DNA from: Mytilus californianus
Taxonomy: Eukaryota; Mollusca; Bivalvia; Mytilida; Mytilidae
Direction of reading: 5' to 3'
NCBI RefSeq assembly: GCF_021869535.1
Contig: NW_026262723.1
Coordinates: 85,314,324-85,378,323 of the forward strand
DNA: 64,000 nucleotides
The notes beneath the pieces were generated by a model. The model was given only the letters and a program-made list of their open reading frames with translations, had not been told where the DNA came from and searched no databases. The position numbers and the translations under genes were made by a program. This document shows, piece after piece, positions 46,201 to 61,200 of this stretch (position 1 is its first letter; each line of letters starts with the position of its first letter).

Positions 46201-49200
46201 TTAGTTTCATCTTCAATGACATAATTTTATGAAAAGATTTTACATTATGTTTCGTCAGCTGTTTCCTGCTGAAAGTAACTTTGAAGTGCTCTGATGACCC
46301 AAAAACTACTTTTTATAATAAATGATAACATTACAAACCGGAAACTACACAACCTTGATTAAACAATATGATCATCCAAAATTATACGAAACCTTATAAA
46401 ACAGGTAAAAATAAAAGTCTTATTTCCTTTTAGGTAATCCTCTTTATACCTTGAAAGAACATCAGTCAAGGTTGTCCTTCGGGTCCTTTCATTTTCTCTC
46501 ATTTATAACTGTCTATGACACCTATTTATATACCCTTCACTGCATTTAATGATAAAAGAACTCTTCAGAAGACAGGATTTTTTAAGACCTTTTTTTTCAA
46601 AAAGCTGTAATCTTTCAAGCTGGGTAATGGTAGCTTGGGATAAAATTACTCTATCATTGTTCCTTCACTGAGATGATCGATTGCTTATACTTCAGTTCAG
46701 GAGTAAAACGTAAAGCGCTAAAATTAACCTTTGTCACTGATTCTGGCCTAATTGACAAAATTTCAATAAATAAATTATAAGTAGTTGTATAATATTGACT
46801 CTATCCAACAGGAGTGGGAGGGCGGAAATAGACAGTGTATCTATTAAAAACTGGTGAAAACAGGTGCCCTTCAGATAACAGTACCAAAATAGGTCACCTG
46901 TAGCCTAATATCAACAAATGATTTCCGGAGAGGTTTAATTTCAATCTTTTTTAAGGCTTTTTAACAAGTTTTATGAATATTAAGTCCTCAGAAACCTTAA
47001 ATTACCTGTTTTAGTACTTTCATAAAACCAAGTGACACAGTTTTATACCAGTTTCTCATTTTATCTTTGCAGTGAGGTAAGCTTACATTTTTGCATTTTT
47101 TCTGATTTTGAAGGACTGGGTTTATTTATTTTTGCCAAAATCTTTAAATGTTATTTTCAGCATGATCTAAATGTCACTTTTGAGAATTAACTGTAGGTCA
47201 TCATTTGTACAAACACAAATATAGTGAAAGTAACAGTTAATGTATTTTTTTCATGATCAGTAGTTCTCTTTATAAGTGGAGCATCGTGAGTTGTATCTTA
47301 AGTTGAATTCTATTTTTGAAAAATCACTATGGAGATCAATGTTTATTGACGAAATATTTTGCCAACAAAGTAATTTGTAAAAACAATGCATGATTTTGTT
47401 GAGATTCTATCCATTATAAAAACATGATAAGTATCTACTTAATGAAATATAAGAACCTGATGAGACACAGGTAATGATCGGCACTTCCGGGATTTTTAAT
47501 TGTCTTCATATAGTCTGATAGAATTGATTCTTCTACCTGGTAAAAATTAATTCTCTTCTGTAATTAAAATAGAATGCGAGATTGTATAAATGATCATTGA
47601 CGTAATGTTTAAGCGAAGTCTGATGTTCGTTCCTAGTCTTTATTTTAGTATAATTTGTTCTAGCTATTTTCAGTTATCAAGTCTATTAGAAATAAAGTTA
47701 TTGTCGAACTATTTCCCCAATAGATTTCAACATTGTTTGTATAATACTATAACTTATGAATATCCCCAGGTCATTATACAAACACAGATGTTGATGCTGA
47801 ATCGATCAATATTCAATTTTTCTACGTAAAACGTAAACGCAGGTATATATTGCAAATTTCCTGACTGAGTAATACATGTAGGAGTCAGAGACAATATTCA
47901 ATTTATCAGTGAATCAGTTGTGTGAAATAGTCCATGAATTAGGTTATGGAATTAATTTATTCTGTGTTTTATTTTTCATGAATGAAATGATGGACACATC
48001 AGACAAAATGTGTACAGAGGGTATTATTTTTAAGGTAAAAAAAACTTGTGTGTGTCACATTGAATCAAGAATGATATTGACAGAATGTGAATGAAGTTTT
48101 AGTAATTAATTAATACTGTATATTTATTATTTACAGGTTTTTTGGCATTTGGATGTATTCCGTCGCAGCTATCGTCGCCTAACAGGACATTTATGCATGG
48201 GGAACTCTTGTATATTCTGTGCTTTAAAGGTGAGTTCATATTTGACATGTATTGAAATGGTCATTATTAATGATTATTAATGATTTACGATTTTTTAAAA
48301 AGTTTTTTTTTTCTGTCAAAATGGTTGGGGCAGAGAAAAAATATTGTTGATTAATTTATCCAATTGAATTGGAAAAATTGTCCTTAAAAGACTGCTGTTT
48401 CTTTTGGCACACGTCACCTCAATTTAAGCTCCAGTGAGTAACTCCAAACAAAGTCAAACTGTCTAAAACTAATTTTAATCTAACTAAATCTACCTAATAT
48501 ATACCTGAGTGGGAATGATAGATAAATAAAAACACCTTATCTGATTTAATAGTGAGTCATTTAAGTCTTTTATCAAATGTCTGCCCATTTTTACACTAAT
48601 TACCTCCCTTCAAAGTACAAGCAACAAACCCGTTATTGTACTTTAAATGGAAAACTGAGAAAAAAAGGAGCTTTGAGCTATACCGAATGGTCATTAGTAA
48701 CAGTTTACAGTACACTCTTATTATAGTCTTTTTGACATAAAATAGTCCTGACTTTTTTGTGCTTTGAATATGACATCAAATAGATGTCAGTCAGCTATCA
48801 AAACAGATTGTGTTATTGATAGTGCTGTATCTACATTTAATTTTTTAATTTTTTTATTTGTCAAATTTCATGTCTAAACATAGCAATTGATCCAGATCAT
48901 ATTGTACTCTTGTAAACCTAAACAATTCATTTCTAGTTTAAATGTGCAAAAATTAGTTCAGCTTTGATTAGTATATGTCAAAACGTGAAAGATTTGTTTG
49001 ATTTTATTTTTCAAATTCATTTGATGTGTATGTAAAAAAAATATGTTTTAACAGGTTTCTCATTAATAATGAATTTATAGTTGCATTTATTATTGGATTT
49101 AATAAAAGGACTTCTTTATAATATGAATCAATCTGCTTAACTTATTCAAGCATATTTATAAAAGGAAACGCCAGTAAGCTGAATTAAAAAGAAATTAATG

Positions 49201-52200
49201 CACTAAACTTCAGTTATTAAATAGAAAACAGTAAAAGCATATCAACCTGGTCCACTTCCACTGCTTTGATAAGCCGACAACTAGGAGCATGTAATTTATC
49301 TCTGATATTTTGGAGACATTGGAAAATATATCTGATGTAAAATTGCCATTATTGGTCCATAAATGTCCTTCAGTAGTCTGTTTGACACCAAACCCTATAA
49401 TTGAATTATAAAAATATTGAGATTACAAGAAAATTGTCAGGAAAGTGCCAAAAATACAATTACCTGTCAACACTTAAATGACTGGTTCTGGTAGTCATAA
49501 GAAAACAGTTTACCTATCTGTATTTAGATTCTTAGATCTGTTTTATAGTCTATATAACAGTTAATTTACGGATATTGACTGATTTTATGAAGTGTTATGT
49601 AGGTACAGAAATTGGAAAATCAAAGCTTGATAGTTTCTCCCACTGAAAATTAACTATCCTAGCTATTGAAGTCACGATTTAATACTTAGATATGTAATAA
49701 AACCCTCCAAAGTAGCATAACCATGAAATGAGATCCACGACTGTGTATTGAAATGAATGTCTTTTTATCTGGTCAATTCAAACCTTTAATGGTCACCTGT
49801 AAATTTAAAAGGTGTAGCAGCCTGTTGATCCAGGTGTCAAACTTTTCATACAGGGAGATGTCATTTGAATGGTCAAGTATCACTTCATACAAAAATCTGA
49901 AATTCAATCACTTTTAATTGTGAAAGCACTCCTGGTGGTGACCGACCGAACATTTAAGAAATAAACATTTTGTTGTCAGGTCTCCAGTGAAAATCAACAA
50001 AAAAGTGTGATTGTGTTTGGCAAGCATTAATGAAAGGACATTTCTTCAATTTGAATATGTCATATTAAACTCAATTTAGTTATTTAAATGAGACAAATCT
50101 GGCAGTTTTTCCTAAAACTTATATGTTCTTGTCTTGAATTCGAAAAAAGGAGTTCTAAAATCATATCTAGTTAAACCTTATATCTGCTTTTGTCATTACT
50201 CATAGATATGACTATCTTGTATTGTAGGTAATTTTTACCCAGTACCAGTATAGTGACCAGTCATCACTACCGCCAGATGCATTGCGTAAAGCACTAGCAG
50301 AAACTTTCATGAACAAACAGCGATTTCAGCTTGGTCACATGGATGATGCAGCTGAATGTTTTGTAAGTTACGAAAAAACATTTTAGTTTTAAAATTGAAT
50401 CATTGCAATTGTAGACCATGTTGTGTCTACAAAATTCAATAGTTTCAATGTTCATATTGTAAGCAATTGAAACAGAAGGCCATGTGTTATTTGCTTGTCA
50501 ATATTTGACTTTAGTATTTTCTATTATATTCAAAATGAATTTAGTTCAATAAAATCATATAGTTTTATTGGAAAACAGTTCTCAAGTTTCAAAGCTTAAT
50601 AGTTTGTCATATCAAAAGGGCAGATCATTAATACTGCATTAATATAGGTACATTTTATTGATTCATATGCTGTAATATATTCTCATGAAAATCATTTCAT
50701 TTAAAGTAGGTATGAAATAAAAATAAATTTTAATCGTTTTTCAGGAAAACATTTTACGAAGAATTCATTTCCACATTGCTAATGCCTATCATGAAGATTC
50801 GTGTTCGGCCCCTCATTGTTTACCACACCAGAAGTTTGCCATGACTGTATTTGATCAGGTAATTCATTTCCTTTCCATAATTAAAATCTAGGTTTGGTCA
50901 CACCTGACTCAGGTAAAGATTATTGATTATGGTCAGACAATTATTGAAACAGGTCATTAGTGCTAACTGAAATCAATAGACTAAAATGCAAATGGTCTGA
51001 CTTAATAGGAAAAGAATTGGAATATTATTTCATTGTATCAAGTTAATTGCTGTAATATCAAACAATTTGTTTGCCAATTGTGATAAGAAGTTTTTGAACA
51101 AGGCCTTCAGATTCTGAATCAATTACAGATTGAATCCAAGCATAAAATTACTCATTCTACCTGCAAAGCAAAATTAATTTGAACAGCCTTGAATTTTTAA
51201 CACTTAAATAATTCTAAATTAAATTATTAGACTTTGTGTTGCTTTTAATCTGAGTTATAATATTAAATTAATTCTTTGACAGCTTGTTTGTATCTGTGGA
51301 GCCAGTTCTGATCCTTTAACCTTCCATGAACTTGTACATTACATCTCAACGACTTCCCTTTTGTAAGTATAACAGGAGAACTTTATCCTGAACATCAAAA
51401 AGAGTTGAATAAATGCAAAACTTAAAAAGTTGCCAAAAATAGAAGGAAATATAAGTTTTATTAAACTACAAAGGGGACTAAAGTAAAGTGTACAAATGTA
51501 TGCATACAGTTGTGTGGTTGTTTATTCTAAATCTTTTATGTAGAATTATTTGAATGTAATAAAATAAGTGATATTCACATGTGAGAACGTGTGAGAATAG
51601 GTCTACTTTAATATATATGAATGCACACTGCATCTTGCATGATTAAAATTTGTAATATATTCTGTTCTTTTGTTTTCTGTAAGCTTAATGAAAATAGAAG
51701 GTTTGTACATGTACTTATTCTAATATTATAAGTTACAATTTTCTTAGAAAAAAAATTGATAAACAAGTAGTTTTTTTTCTAAGAAAGCTGAATTTGATAT
51801 GCTTTTTACCAAATAGTTTAAAATAAGATTGCCTTATTTAACTTTAAACAGAAAATAAGTCACTTTTAGACAAATATAGTTTGACATGATTGGTATGACA
51901 TGATAAAGTCAAGAGGGATTTTAATTTTCCCCGTGACAATAATCAGTGATGGATCATTTTAATTTCATGAACAGAAAAGCCAACAAAGCATAAATCATTC
52001 TCTATGGACTTATAAGTAGATGAATTAACTTTACTAATGATGCCGTTACAGTACAAATCGGTACTTGTCTGCATGATAGCTCTAGCTACCAATACATTAC
52101 CTGCCGATCACAGTTCTAATGATGATATATTGTGACTCATCTCATTTTAGACTTTTTATAAAACTTTAATGTAAGCGGCAAGGTCTTTGAATCTTTTTTA

Positions 52201-55200
52201 GCCATTATCAGACATTAATCTTTTTTTATCAGGGCTTTTTGTTAATTTCTCCTATTTTTTGTTATTGATTGAGGTTTACCGACTTTCCTATTGATAAGCC
52301 ACCATCTTTGTCACCGGAAATATATTTCCACTTTGTCACTTGCATAATGTTTAAATGTCTTTACCTGAAATCAGCAGGTATGAACTAATAAGGCACCATA
52401 GGGAGGTTTTACCTGAAATCAGCAGGTATGAACTAATAAGGCACCATAGGGAGGTTTTACCTGAAATCAGCAGGTATGAACTAATAAGGCACCATAGGGA
52501 GGTTTTACCTGAAATCAGCAGGTATGAACTAATAAGGCACCATAGGGAAGTTTTACCTGAAATCAGCAGGTATGAACTAATAAGGCACCATAGGGAGGTT
52601 TTACCTGAAATCAGCAGGTATGAACTAATATGGCACCATAGGGAGGTTTTACCTGAAATCAGCAGGTATGAACTAATAAGGCACCATAGGGAGGGTTACA
52701 GTAACAATAGTTACACATATTTATTATACAAAGTTTGAATATAAAACAATGAGTTTGCATTGTCAATAGAATATGTAGTGTCTTTAAAATATATATTTTT
52801 TAAACTTCCACTTATTTATGCATTAATCATTTCAGATCCCATTGTCGTTCAATGCAAGAGACAGGAGATGTACTTCATCCAGATCGGTTCGGGTTATTGT
52901 TAAGGAATGCTGGGACATCAGGAGATATTAGAGATTGCCCTGTAAGAAAATTAAACATCTTAAAACATCTGCAGATGATTATTGCCTTCATGACTTATTG
53001 ATTAGAATATCAATATTTATTTAAAGCAATATTTGTGATTTCGACCAGAAAAAAGAATAATGATGCATTGATTGTTACCACAGTTATAAGACTTTGAAAG
53101 TGTTATTCCTTTTTCATGATATCAAATTAAACAAAGTAATGTATTGTTAATTGAAATGATTTATTTTTAACAGGGGAACTGTGGTAAAAGAGTACAAATA
53201 AGAAGAACTTTATTGAACACTCCAGATGTTGTCAGTATTGGTCTTGTTTGGGATTCAGACAGACCTGATGAGAAACTTATCCGTGAAGTAGCTAAAAGCA
53301 TTGGTACAACTATTTTGCTTCAGGATGTACGTATTCTAGTTTTTTTATGTTGCTTTTTTAAAATGTTTTTTTTTAAAAGTATAACGGAAACAAATTTTCT
53401 ACAGACATATTTGACAAATTTGATATTAGAAAATCACTTTTGAAGTGAATAAATTATTCTGTAAATAAACAAATGTAGATGCAAATTAATAGAAATTTGA
53501 AAAAAGTTATTAACTTTCATTTCATGTTGAAATAGAATTTTTCATTTTTGATATCACTAAATTCATGTATTAAAACTTTATTTTGCACTTAGATGTCATA
53601 TTTTTAAAATTTTCAGAGTATGTAAGAAAAAAGCAAAACTTATAATTTGTTGTTTTCTTTCAGATGTTCCATTCTGTTGTATGTAAAGATGCTTCCAAAC
53701 TCCCTAAACTGCAGTTGTCTGCCTTAGTTTGTTACTATGGTAAACATTACTCCACAATTGTTTACCACACAAAGTTAAATGTGTGGATTTATTTTGATGA
53801 TGCCACTGTAACTGAGGTAAATAATACTATTTGAATACCTTTATTTCTATTTCGTTAGAATCTTGTTTATAATTTCACAGCAGTGTGAATCAAAATATGA
53901 TTGCCAAAAATAAAACAAGATAATATACATATTTATATTTGAGTTGGTTCTATTTGTTACAACAATTATAATAATATGCAGAGTATGCACTATTTCATAT
54001 GGTATATTTGGTTTAAGATATACCAGGGACAACAGAAGTTGGTCTGAAATGTAGCTTAGATTATTAAAAATTAAGTTTTGTACGAAGATTTATACTCATT
54101 AAAACTTGTTCTCATAAGCCTTTTTTCAGTTTGGAAAGTTGACTTGTTTTCAAAATGTAAGAGATTTTTCTTAATGAATTCTATAAACTTGTCAAATTTC
54201 CAAAATTTGTGAATGACATGGGGCAAACACTGGACACTGTCCTGTAGTGGCTTTATAATCTGACTTTAATCCATTTACGCTCTTAACAATATTTTCATGA
54301 CTTTCACTACTTCAATGTGTGACTTAAAAGAATGAATTGTATATATAACATGGACATTGTCCTGAAGTGACTATATAATCTAGATAAACATCTCTCAGTT
54401 GATCTCAACATATTTCTATCTTGTCCATTTTCATTCACCAGTTTTCAAATTGAATGAAAAGTTTATTAGTGTTTTTAATGTACAGAAGTAATATGATAAT
54501 TGCTTGTGGCTACATGTAATAATTTAAATACATTTTTAGTAATTCAATTATCACCAAATCATACTTTAATGACTGTCTTTTTAAAAGTTTATATACATAT
54601 TTGTAATCAATCCATGCATGATCCACTCCTACCTAAGTAAAAAGGTCACATACTTGTGGTGTTATATTTACATTGTTTGTCATGGTGTCTGATTTTATTG
54701 TTTTATTGGAAATTTCAGATTGGTCCAAGATGGGAAAATGTGGTTGACAAATGTTCTAAGGGAAGATACCAACCCTTATTGTTACTCTATTCCAATCACA
54801 ACGCTAGTCCAATTGCTACTGAAACAGCTCCAAAGAAAAGAGTTATGGCCCCTGGTTATGCTACAACGCCTTCAAAAGGTCAGTTACGTCTTATTTGCAA
54901 CTTAACAAGAAGTAACAGATATTATCTTGTCTATTGGACTGGGTAGAATTTCATAAGTTCGTAGCGTGTCAGTAAATTCTTAAGCATAATTTGAAAGCAT
55001 AACTCATAACTGTCATGTACAGCTTAAATAATACTATTGTCTAACAATATTTAAGAAATATTTTGTCTTTTGTTTAAAAGTGATCATTATCATATTTAGA
55101 TTGCCTATTGTAATACAGTGTTTACGATGTACTCCTGGACATGACCTCTGCATGTTGAGGCTAATAATCATTACTATTGAATACTTGTTTATGTCTTTTC

Positions 55201-58200
55201 TACCAAGGAAATTATACAATGGGTTTCCATAATATATTTTTGGCACAGAACAATCAAATTATGTGGGCATAAATTCAAAATTTATAATTGGCTTAACTGG
55301 TAAAACACATAATTCCTTCATTCATAATTGGATTATAGAATTAACACTTTAAGATTTGTCATGAAGTTAAAATTAACATTAGGTCATCAGTTTCTTGGGT
55401 TTGCAGTGTGGACTAATTTTGACATTGAATGCAGATTTAAATTGATAAGACTTTAAACCACACAATTCTGTACCCCATATGTTTTCTATATATCATCAAA
55501 CACCACTTGGAGTTCTTTACTTCATTTTCTCACTACTTTGATGTCCCGTGGGACAGGTGTTTGCTTCTAAAAAACTCAGGTAAAATCAGTGTTCTGTTCC
55601 AGAACTTGATATGACTGTCAAAATTGACACTGGAAGATCATAAACAACAGAGGATGGCAAGAAAAAAAGATTTTGGTTAAAATTGTAGTTTTGTAGGTTC
55701 AAAGTTGTAATTCGATAAGGTTTTTGAGATAACTAGAGGTATCAGATTTCGTGTACTGAACAAAGACAAATTTGTGATGACACACCATAGAAATTCGTGA
55801 CAAGATTTGTACATGCTTCAGGGACCTTGATACATTTCTCAAAATTTTGATAAATTATCTTGATATATTTTTCATGATTAAATTATATTTACTTTTATGG
55901 TCTTTTTTGTTCATTTTAGCAATTGAAAAATAAAATTACGAAGTGTCAATTGTAGGTCATATAAAATGTATAGTAGTAGTGTTTAATTTGTACTTTTGGT
56001 ATCCAAAACTTTTTGTATAGATATGACCATGATGAAAACCATTAGTCATAACTAAAGCAAAAGTTGATGACTACTTAAGGTTTAAGAAGGTACAATTTAA
56101 CGTTAAAACAATAAAGGTATTATTCAGGCAAACAAAAAAGGTGAAAAAGGTATTGATTACCTGATCTTAGTCAGGTGTTTAAAATCATCAGTAAACACAA
56201 TGTAGAGCAAACACAATAAATCATGATTTTATGTCTTTATGACAAATCTGTTACTTGATAGGAAACATTGTTTCCCTAGTATAACAAGTAAGATGGTCTC
56301 TTTTGTGGCTTTTCAATAGCCTATTCAAGCTTTTAAGTATTCATACAATATACATGCATGTGGTTTGAGGGATAGCTATACAACATAAAAAGCTTTATGT
56401 TGTCTTTGTCTTTTATTAATAGGTGTCCAAGAGAAGAAAAGACAAGAAAATGATGGACAAAAAGCATCCAGACGATCTTTAACTCCTAATCCTGATAAAA
56501 TTGAAATGAGTCATTCAAATGGAAGGAGAGCAATAACTCCAGGTCCTGACGAATTATCCCCAGATCTTAATGGACCCCAAAAAATGAACATTGATCACCA
56601 TCGTCAGTCTAGCTTTTTAATAGCTGTTACTGGCAAGACTGATAAAAACCGGCAGTATTCTTCCGAGTACGCTGTGCCTAAAGGAATCAATCCAATCAAA
56701 CAATCTGTCCCAGGTGGAGGACAGACTGACATGTCACAAAGACAGGGAATGCTCAAACACTGTTTTTATGAACCTTCAAATGCTGAAAAGCAGCAATTCC
56801 AACAGAAATCTAATCAAGATGCTGTAGATGGTTATGATTACACCTTATCAACGAGTGATCAGTACAGAAGACCCACAATCACAGCACCCAAACCAAACAA
56901 TCTTCCAATTCAAGTTAACTTTTCTCGAGTAAATGACTGTCAGAGAAAAGAAAGCTTCAAGAAAGGAAAAGATAAAGTGAGAGCCGATGTCATTAGAAGT
57001 TTGGATCCTTCACGGAGGGAATCTCAGTCTTCCGATTCTGATTCACCACAAACTCCACCACTTCTTCCACCCCAGCTTCCACCTAAAATCAGTAGAAGTC
57101 AGTCTTGTCACAACTATGATCTTGAATCAGGTCCAGCTAATATATCTGCTGATAATATTGACATTCGACAGCATGTAGTCATGAAACCTAGACCAAGCAA
57201 TTCACATGCGTATGAAAACTTAGAAAATTCTTCACATACACCTGTGCAATCAGGACTTGCTACACTTCCACGAAACAAAAAATCTAATTCTTCAGTGCAA
57301 TCTCAAAGTCAGCATTCTCGTCAAAATTCATTAAAGAGCAATGATGGCTATCCGCCACACAATCGTCCAACATCAGGACAAGAAATGAACAATATGTATC
57401 ATACTGTTGGGTATTCACAGCAGGTATCACATAGTAGGGAAAGTTCTAGTAATACTATTGTGCCTGATGATGTACATTCCAGACAAAATTCATTAGCCAG
57501 TCAAATTTCAGATAATTCAAAACATTCATTGTCATCTTGGCAACAGGGCAGCAATAACCAATCAGTGTCTCAATATAGAAATCAACCATCTGTTTCATCC
57601 AATCAGAGGCTTCCAGAGGATAAACCACCAAAACCTGCAAAACCAGAGAAGAAAATTAATACTGTTGCAGCACAGAAAAAGAAGAGTATGAATAGTAGAG
57701 GACAACAGCCTCCCCCATTACCTGAGAAAAAGGGTAGTAAACTGAGCAATTCGTCCCCAAATCATGAGAGTTATATAAACAGAAAAACTGTAGAAAATAT
57801 TTTATCGTATCAGAAATTATCACGACAAGGATCAACCAATAGTAACATGAGCTGCGCAAGCATATCAAGTAATGCAAGTACAGCCAGCAATACAAGTTTT
57901 GAATCAGACAATTGTAGCTTAAGTTCAAAAGAAGGAAACATTCCTTTTGACAGACTGTCTTTGGAATCACGACAAGATTCAGGGTATAGTGGGAGTGACA
58001 GAAATAGTTCCAGTTCAACTGGCAGCACTACCTTAGATCCTTACACGCAATACTTCCTCAGTAAAAGTATGATTCCTCCTAAAACATTCAATCAGCAAGC
58101 TGTGGCAGAAAACATAAAGAAATTTATTGATCCTGGCTATGGAGAAAACCAACGCTTTGATCAGAAGTACACTGTTGGGTACCAAACTAATAGTTTCCAT

Positions 58201-61200
58201 GGAAACCAGCAACAGCAGAATCAGCATTATCAGAGAGGATATGAACAATCTGGTGACAGAAAACAGTTGTATGATCCTGCCATTGTCAAGTCACATCAGT
58301 CTAAAGGTTAGAGATTATATTATTAAGCATGGATAGAGATTATATTATTCAGCTTATGTATTGAACTTACCTTTGATTGAGTCTCATAATTTTAACTATG
58401 GGTACTCAATTTGTGAGAATATAATTGGCAAATTTTACAATAAATGACTACTCTAAAAATGAAATTGGAGTATACAAATTTGATAGAAATCAAAACAATT
58501 TCTTCTCTATGAACATGCTTTTAAATTAGCCTATAATAGAAACACACCCTATAATTTATTTAAAATTTTGACTGTAATTAGCCATGTTTTGGAAATAAAT
58601 CTATCATAACCAATAATTTACATGTATAGAATTATAATTTATGATGATAATTATTAAAAACCAGCTGGTGTTGGCATTGTGCCATGACAGACCACAAATT
58701 AATTGATCAAAATTATCTACATTTATTGTATGTATTTTAACTGTCATTTGATAACTGGTGTGTACCTTATAAATTATAGAATGGTATAATTTAAATACTA
58801 TTAAATAGAAACAAACCAGGTATTTTAATTGCGTTTTAAACTTCCATGGTCATATTTAATATGATACATGTCTTAAGCCTTTCATAATATGTGTAGGTTG
58901 TATATTTCCAAAGTGTCTTTGTCAAAGTGTTCATTGAAAAAAGTTGTTCGGTTATAAAAAGATTAAGTCAATAAGAAGATTATAGGAAGGAGTGTATAGG
59001 GCAACACATGTACCGTAGTAATAAAAACTTTAATCAAAGACTATAATAGTAGGAGAACTATATTAAGATGATTATAGCTGATAATGTAGTACATTTTTAT
59101 TGACAATCATTACATATTTATTGATCATGATTTATATTCGGTCAATTGAAATGTTTCAATCTTTCTTCTTAGCTTTAATAAAGAGAAATAACAATTTTTT
59201 TTAGATACCATGGGACATCCGATGCACCAAAATTTGGATCCTAATAACCAAGAACGTAATTCAAAAAACTGTGATAACCAGATGTTCATACAGAGCGGAC
59301 CACCTGGTTATGATGAAGGTATATATACCAGCATTTTGGTTGATAACTTAGTGCGCCTGTGTCTTTGACATGAAGAACAGCATAAAAAAGCTAGATCTTT
59401 GTTTTTGGTTTTGTCAAGTGCATTAAGGGATTTTTTCCCTGAATTTTATACACCATATGATTTGTTTCCGTTTACAGAATTTAGAAATTCCTCCTTTTTA
59501 ACTGTTTATCATTTATTGGGAAAAATATGCTGGGAGGTACATATTATCCATCTGACAAATTTGAGTATATATAGTTTTCAATGTTTCTGCTTTCAAATAT
59601 GAGTATATTATATGTCTGATTAATACACGGGATACTAACTAAAACTGATATTAAACAATGCTATAGTATTGTAACTGAAACAAGTTTTTATCTTTTTCAT
59701 TATTCATAAGTTATTATTGCCATAAAAAAAAATATCCAGAAAATTGGTGATCAGTTATAACATTATTCTTGCAACAAAATCGTAACTCAGTTGTATAGAA
59801 GGGTTAATACAATAGTTACTCATATACAATAAATTTTGCATCTGAAGAACGTTTTTTCCATCTTTCTTTCCAGTGGTTTCTTTTAGCATTGAAGAATTTG
59901 CATCTCTGTGCCACAAGTCTGAGGACTACATGGATCAATGTATGTTGTATGAGACAGACAGCAACTGTCACCAGGCCATTCAATACTGTAATTCGGCCAT
60001 TGACTGCCTGAAACAAGCCATGAAGATGACCAATATTTCCCACCAGTCCTATCAGTTTGCACAAATGAAACACAATTCTTGTATTCTGAAGCTACGCAGC
60101 TTGCAGAAGAAAAATATGTTTCGACAAGAATCCAATTCATCGACGAACAGCTCTGACAGCGCTAGATCTTCCCCATGTGGTTTACCAAATAGGTAAGGAA
60201 AGACAAATTAAAATAATTAATTAATCTAAAAAAAAAACATTCAAAGCATTCTTGTCAAAAACCTGTTATGAATACTACATCAATTGCATATAAATGTCAC
60301 AATTGAAAATGCATAACTTAAACAAGGCACGGAAACAGATAAAAACTATAGTGACATGAAGGCTATTCAAATTAATGTACATGTAATTATTTTATATGGT
60401 TGTTCAATTTTATTGGTTTTGCACTGCTTTTAAAACATTCTGTTTTTTTGTATATTTCAGTTCATCAAACATTCAACACCCTCCACAACAAAGTTCACAA
60501 AATGTTGTTCACTCACGATCAAGTTCTCGAGATTCAATTGACAGTGTAATTGAAAATAAAAACTATAGAAAAGACAAAGTTAACAATGAAATTGATGGTC
60601 AAAAGTTGTTACATTCTAATTCTAGTCATAGTTTGAATGAAAGGACTTGTAGTAGTGTCGATACTAGCAATGTTGATATGTATGCTACATTACCCAGAAA
60701 GGGAAGACAACTTGCTATGAAGAATCAAAATAGTCAGAACTCTGAACTGTTTAAAAACTGTTTGAATAGACAGCAAAGAACTAATTCTCCAAGTATTCAT
60801 CAACCTTCATCAAGATCAAGTACACCATCATCAGAATGTCGTGATTCAGACTCCAGTAGTCAAGCATCAGATCAGTATCGTATGCAGATTCCATCTCATC
60901 AACAAGTCAAAATGAACAAAGCTGAAATCAGACAATTACCACATAATAGCATGGTTCAGCGCCAAGGAAACCAGCAGTCTAATGGAGGAATGGTATCCCA
61001 GCATCAACAACATGTTCACGGGAAACCATTACCTGAGGTTTGTAGAACTAGGATAACACCAGCGTTATCTGCCAAGTCACAACCAATTGTGCCGCCCAAA
61101 CCAGGAATAGTTGTTGAGCCTTCATCTGGAGGTCAACCAACCAACCAAGGGCAAGGCATGATGGGAAAAGTGGAAAACACATCATCACCATCTGCTGTTA

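Noticed and set aside
52355-52738. 127-codon frame with seven identical 16-residue repeats
   Set aside because: It is a minisatellite in an intron; openness follows from the 48-bp unit being a multiple of three. No splice sites join it to the protease frame in a supported way.
57455-58248. Several minus-strand and shifted frames of 60-120 codons
   Set aside because: They are shadows of the long protease exon 10.
59816-60140. Minus-strand frames of 85 codons
   Set aside because: They are antisense to protease exon 12, whose splice sites and phase are clear.
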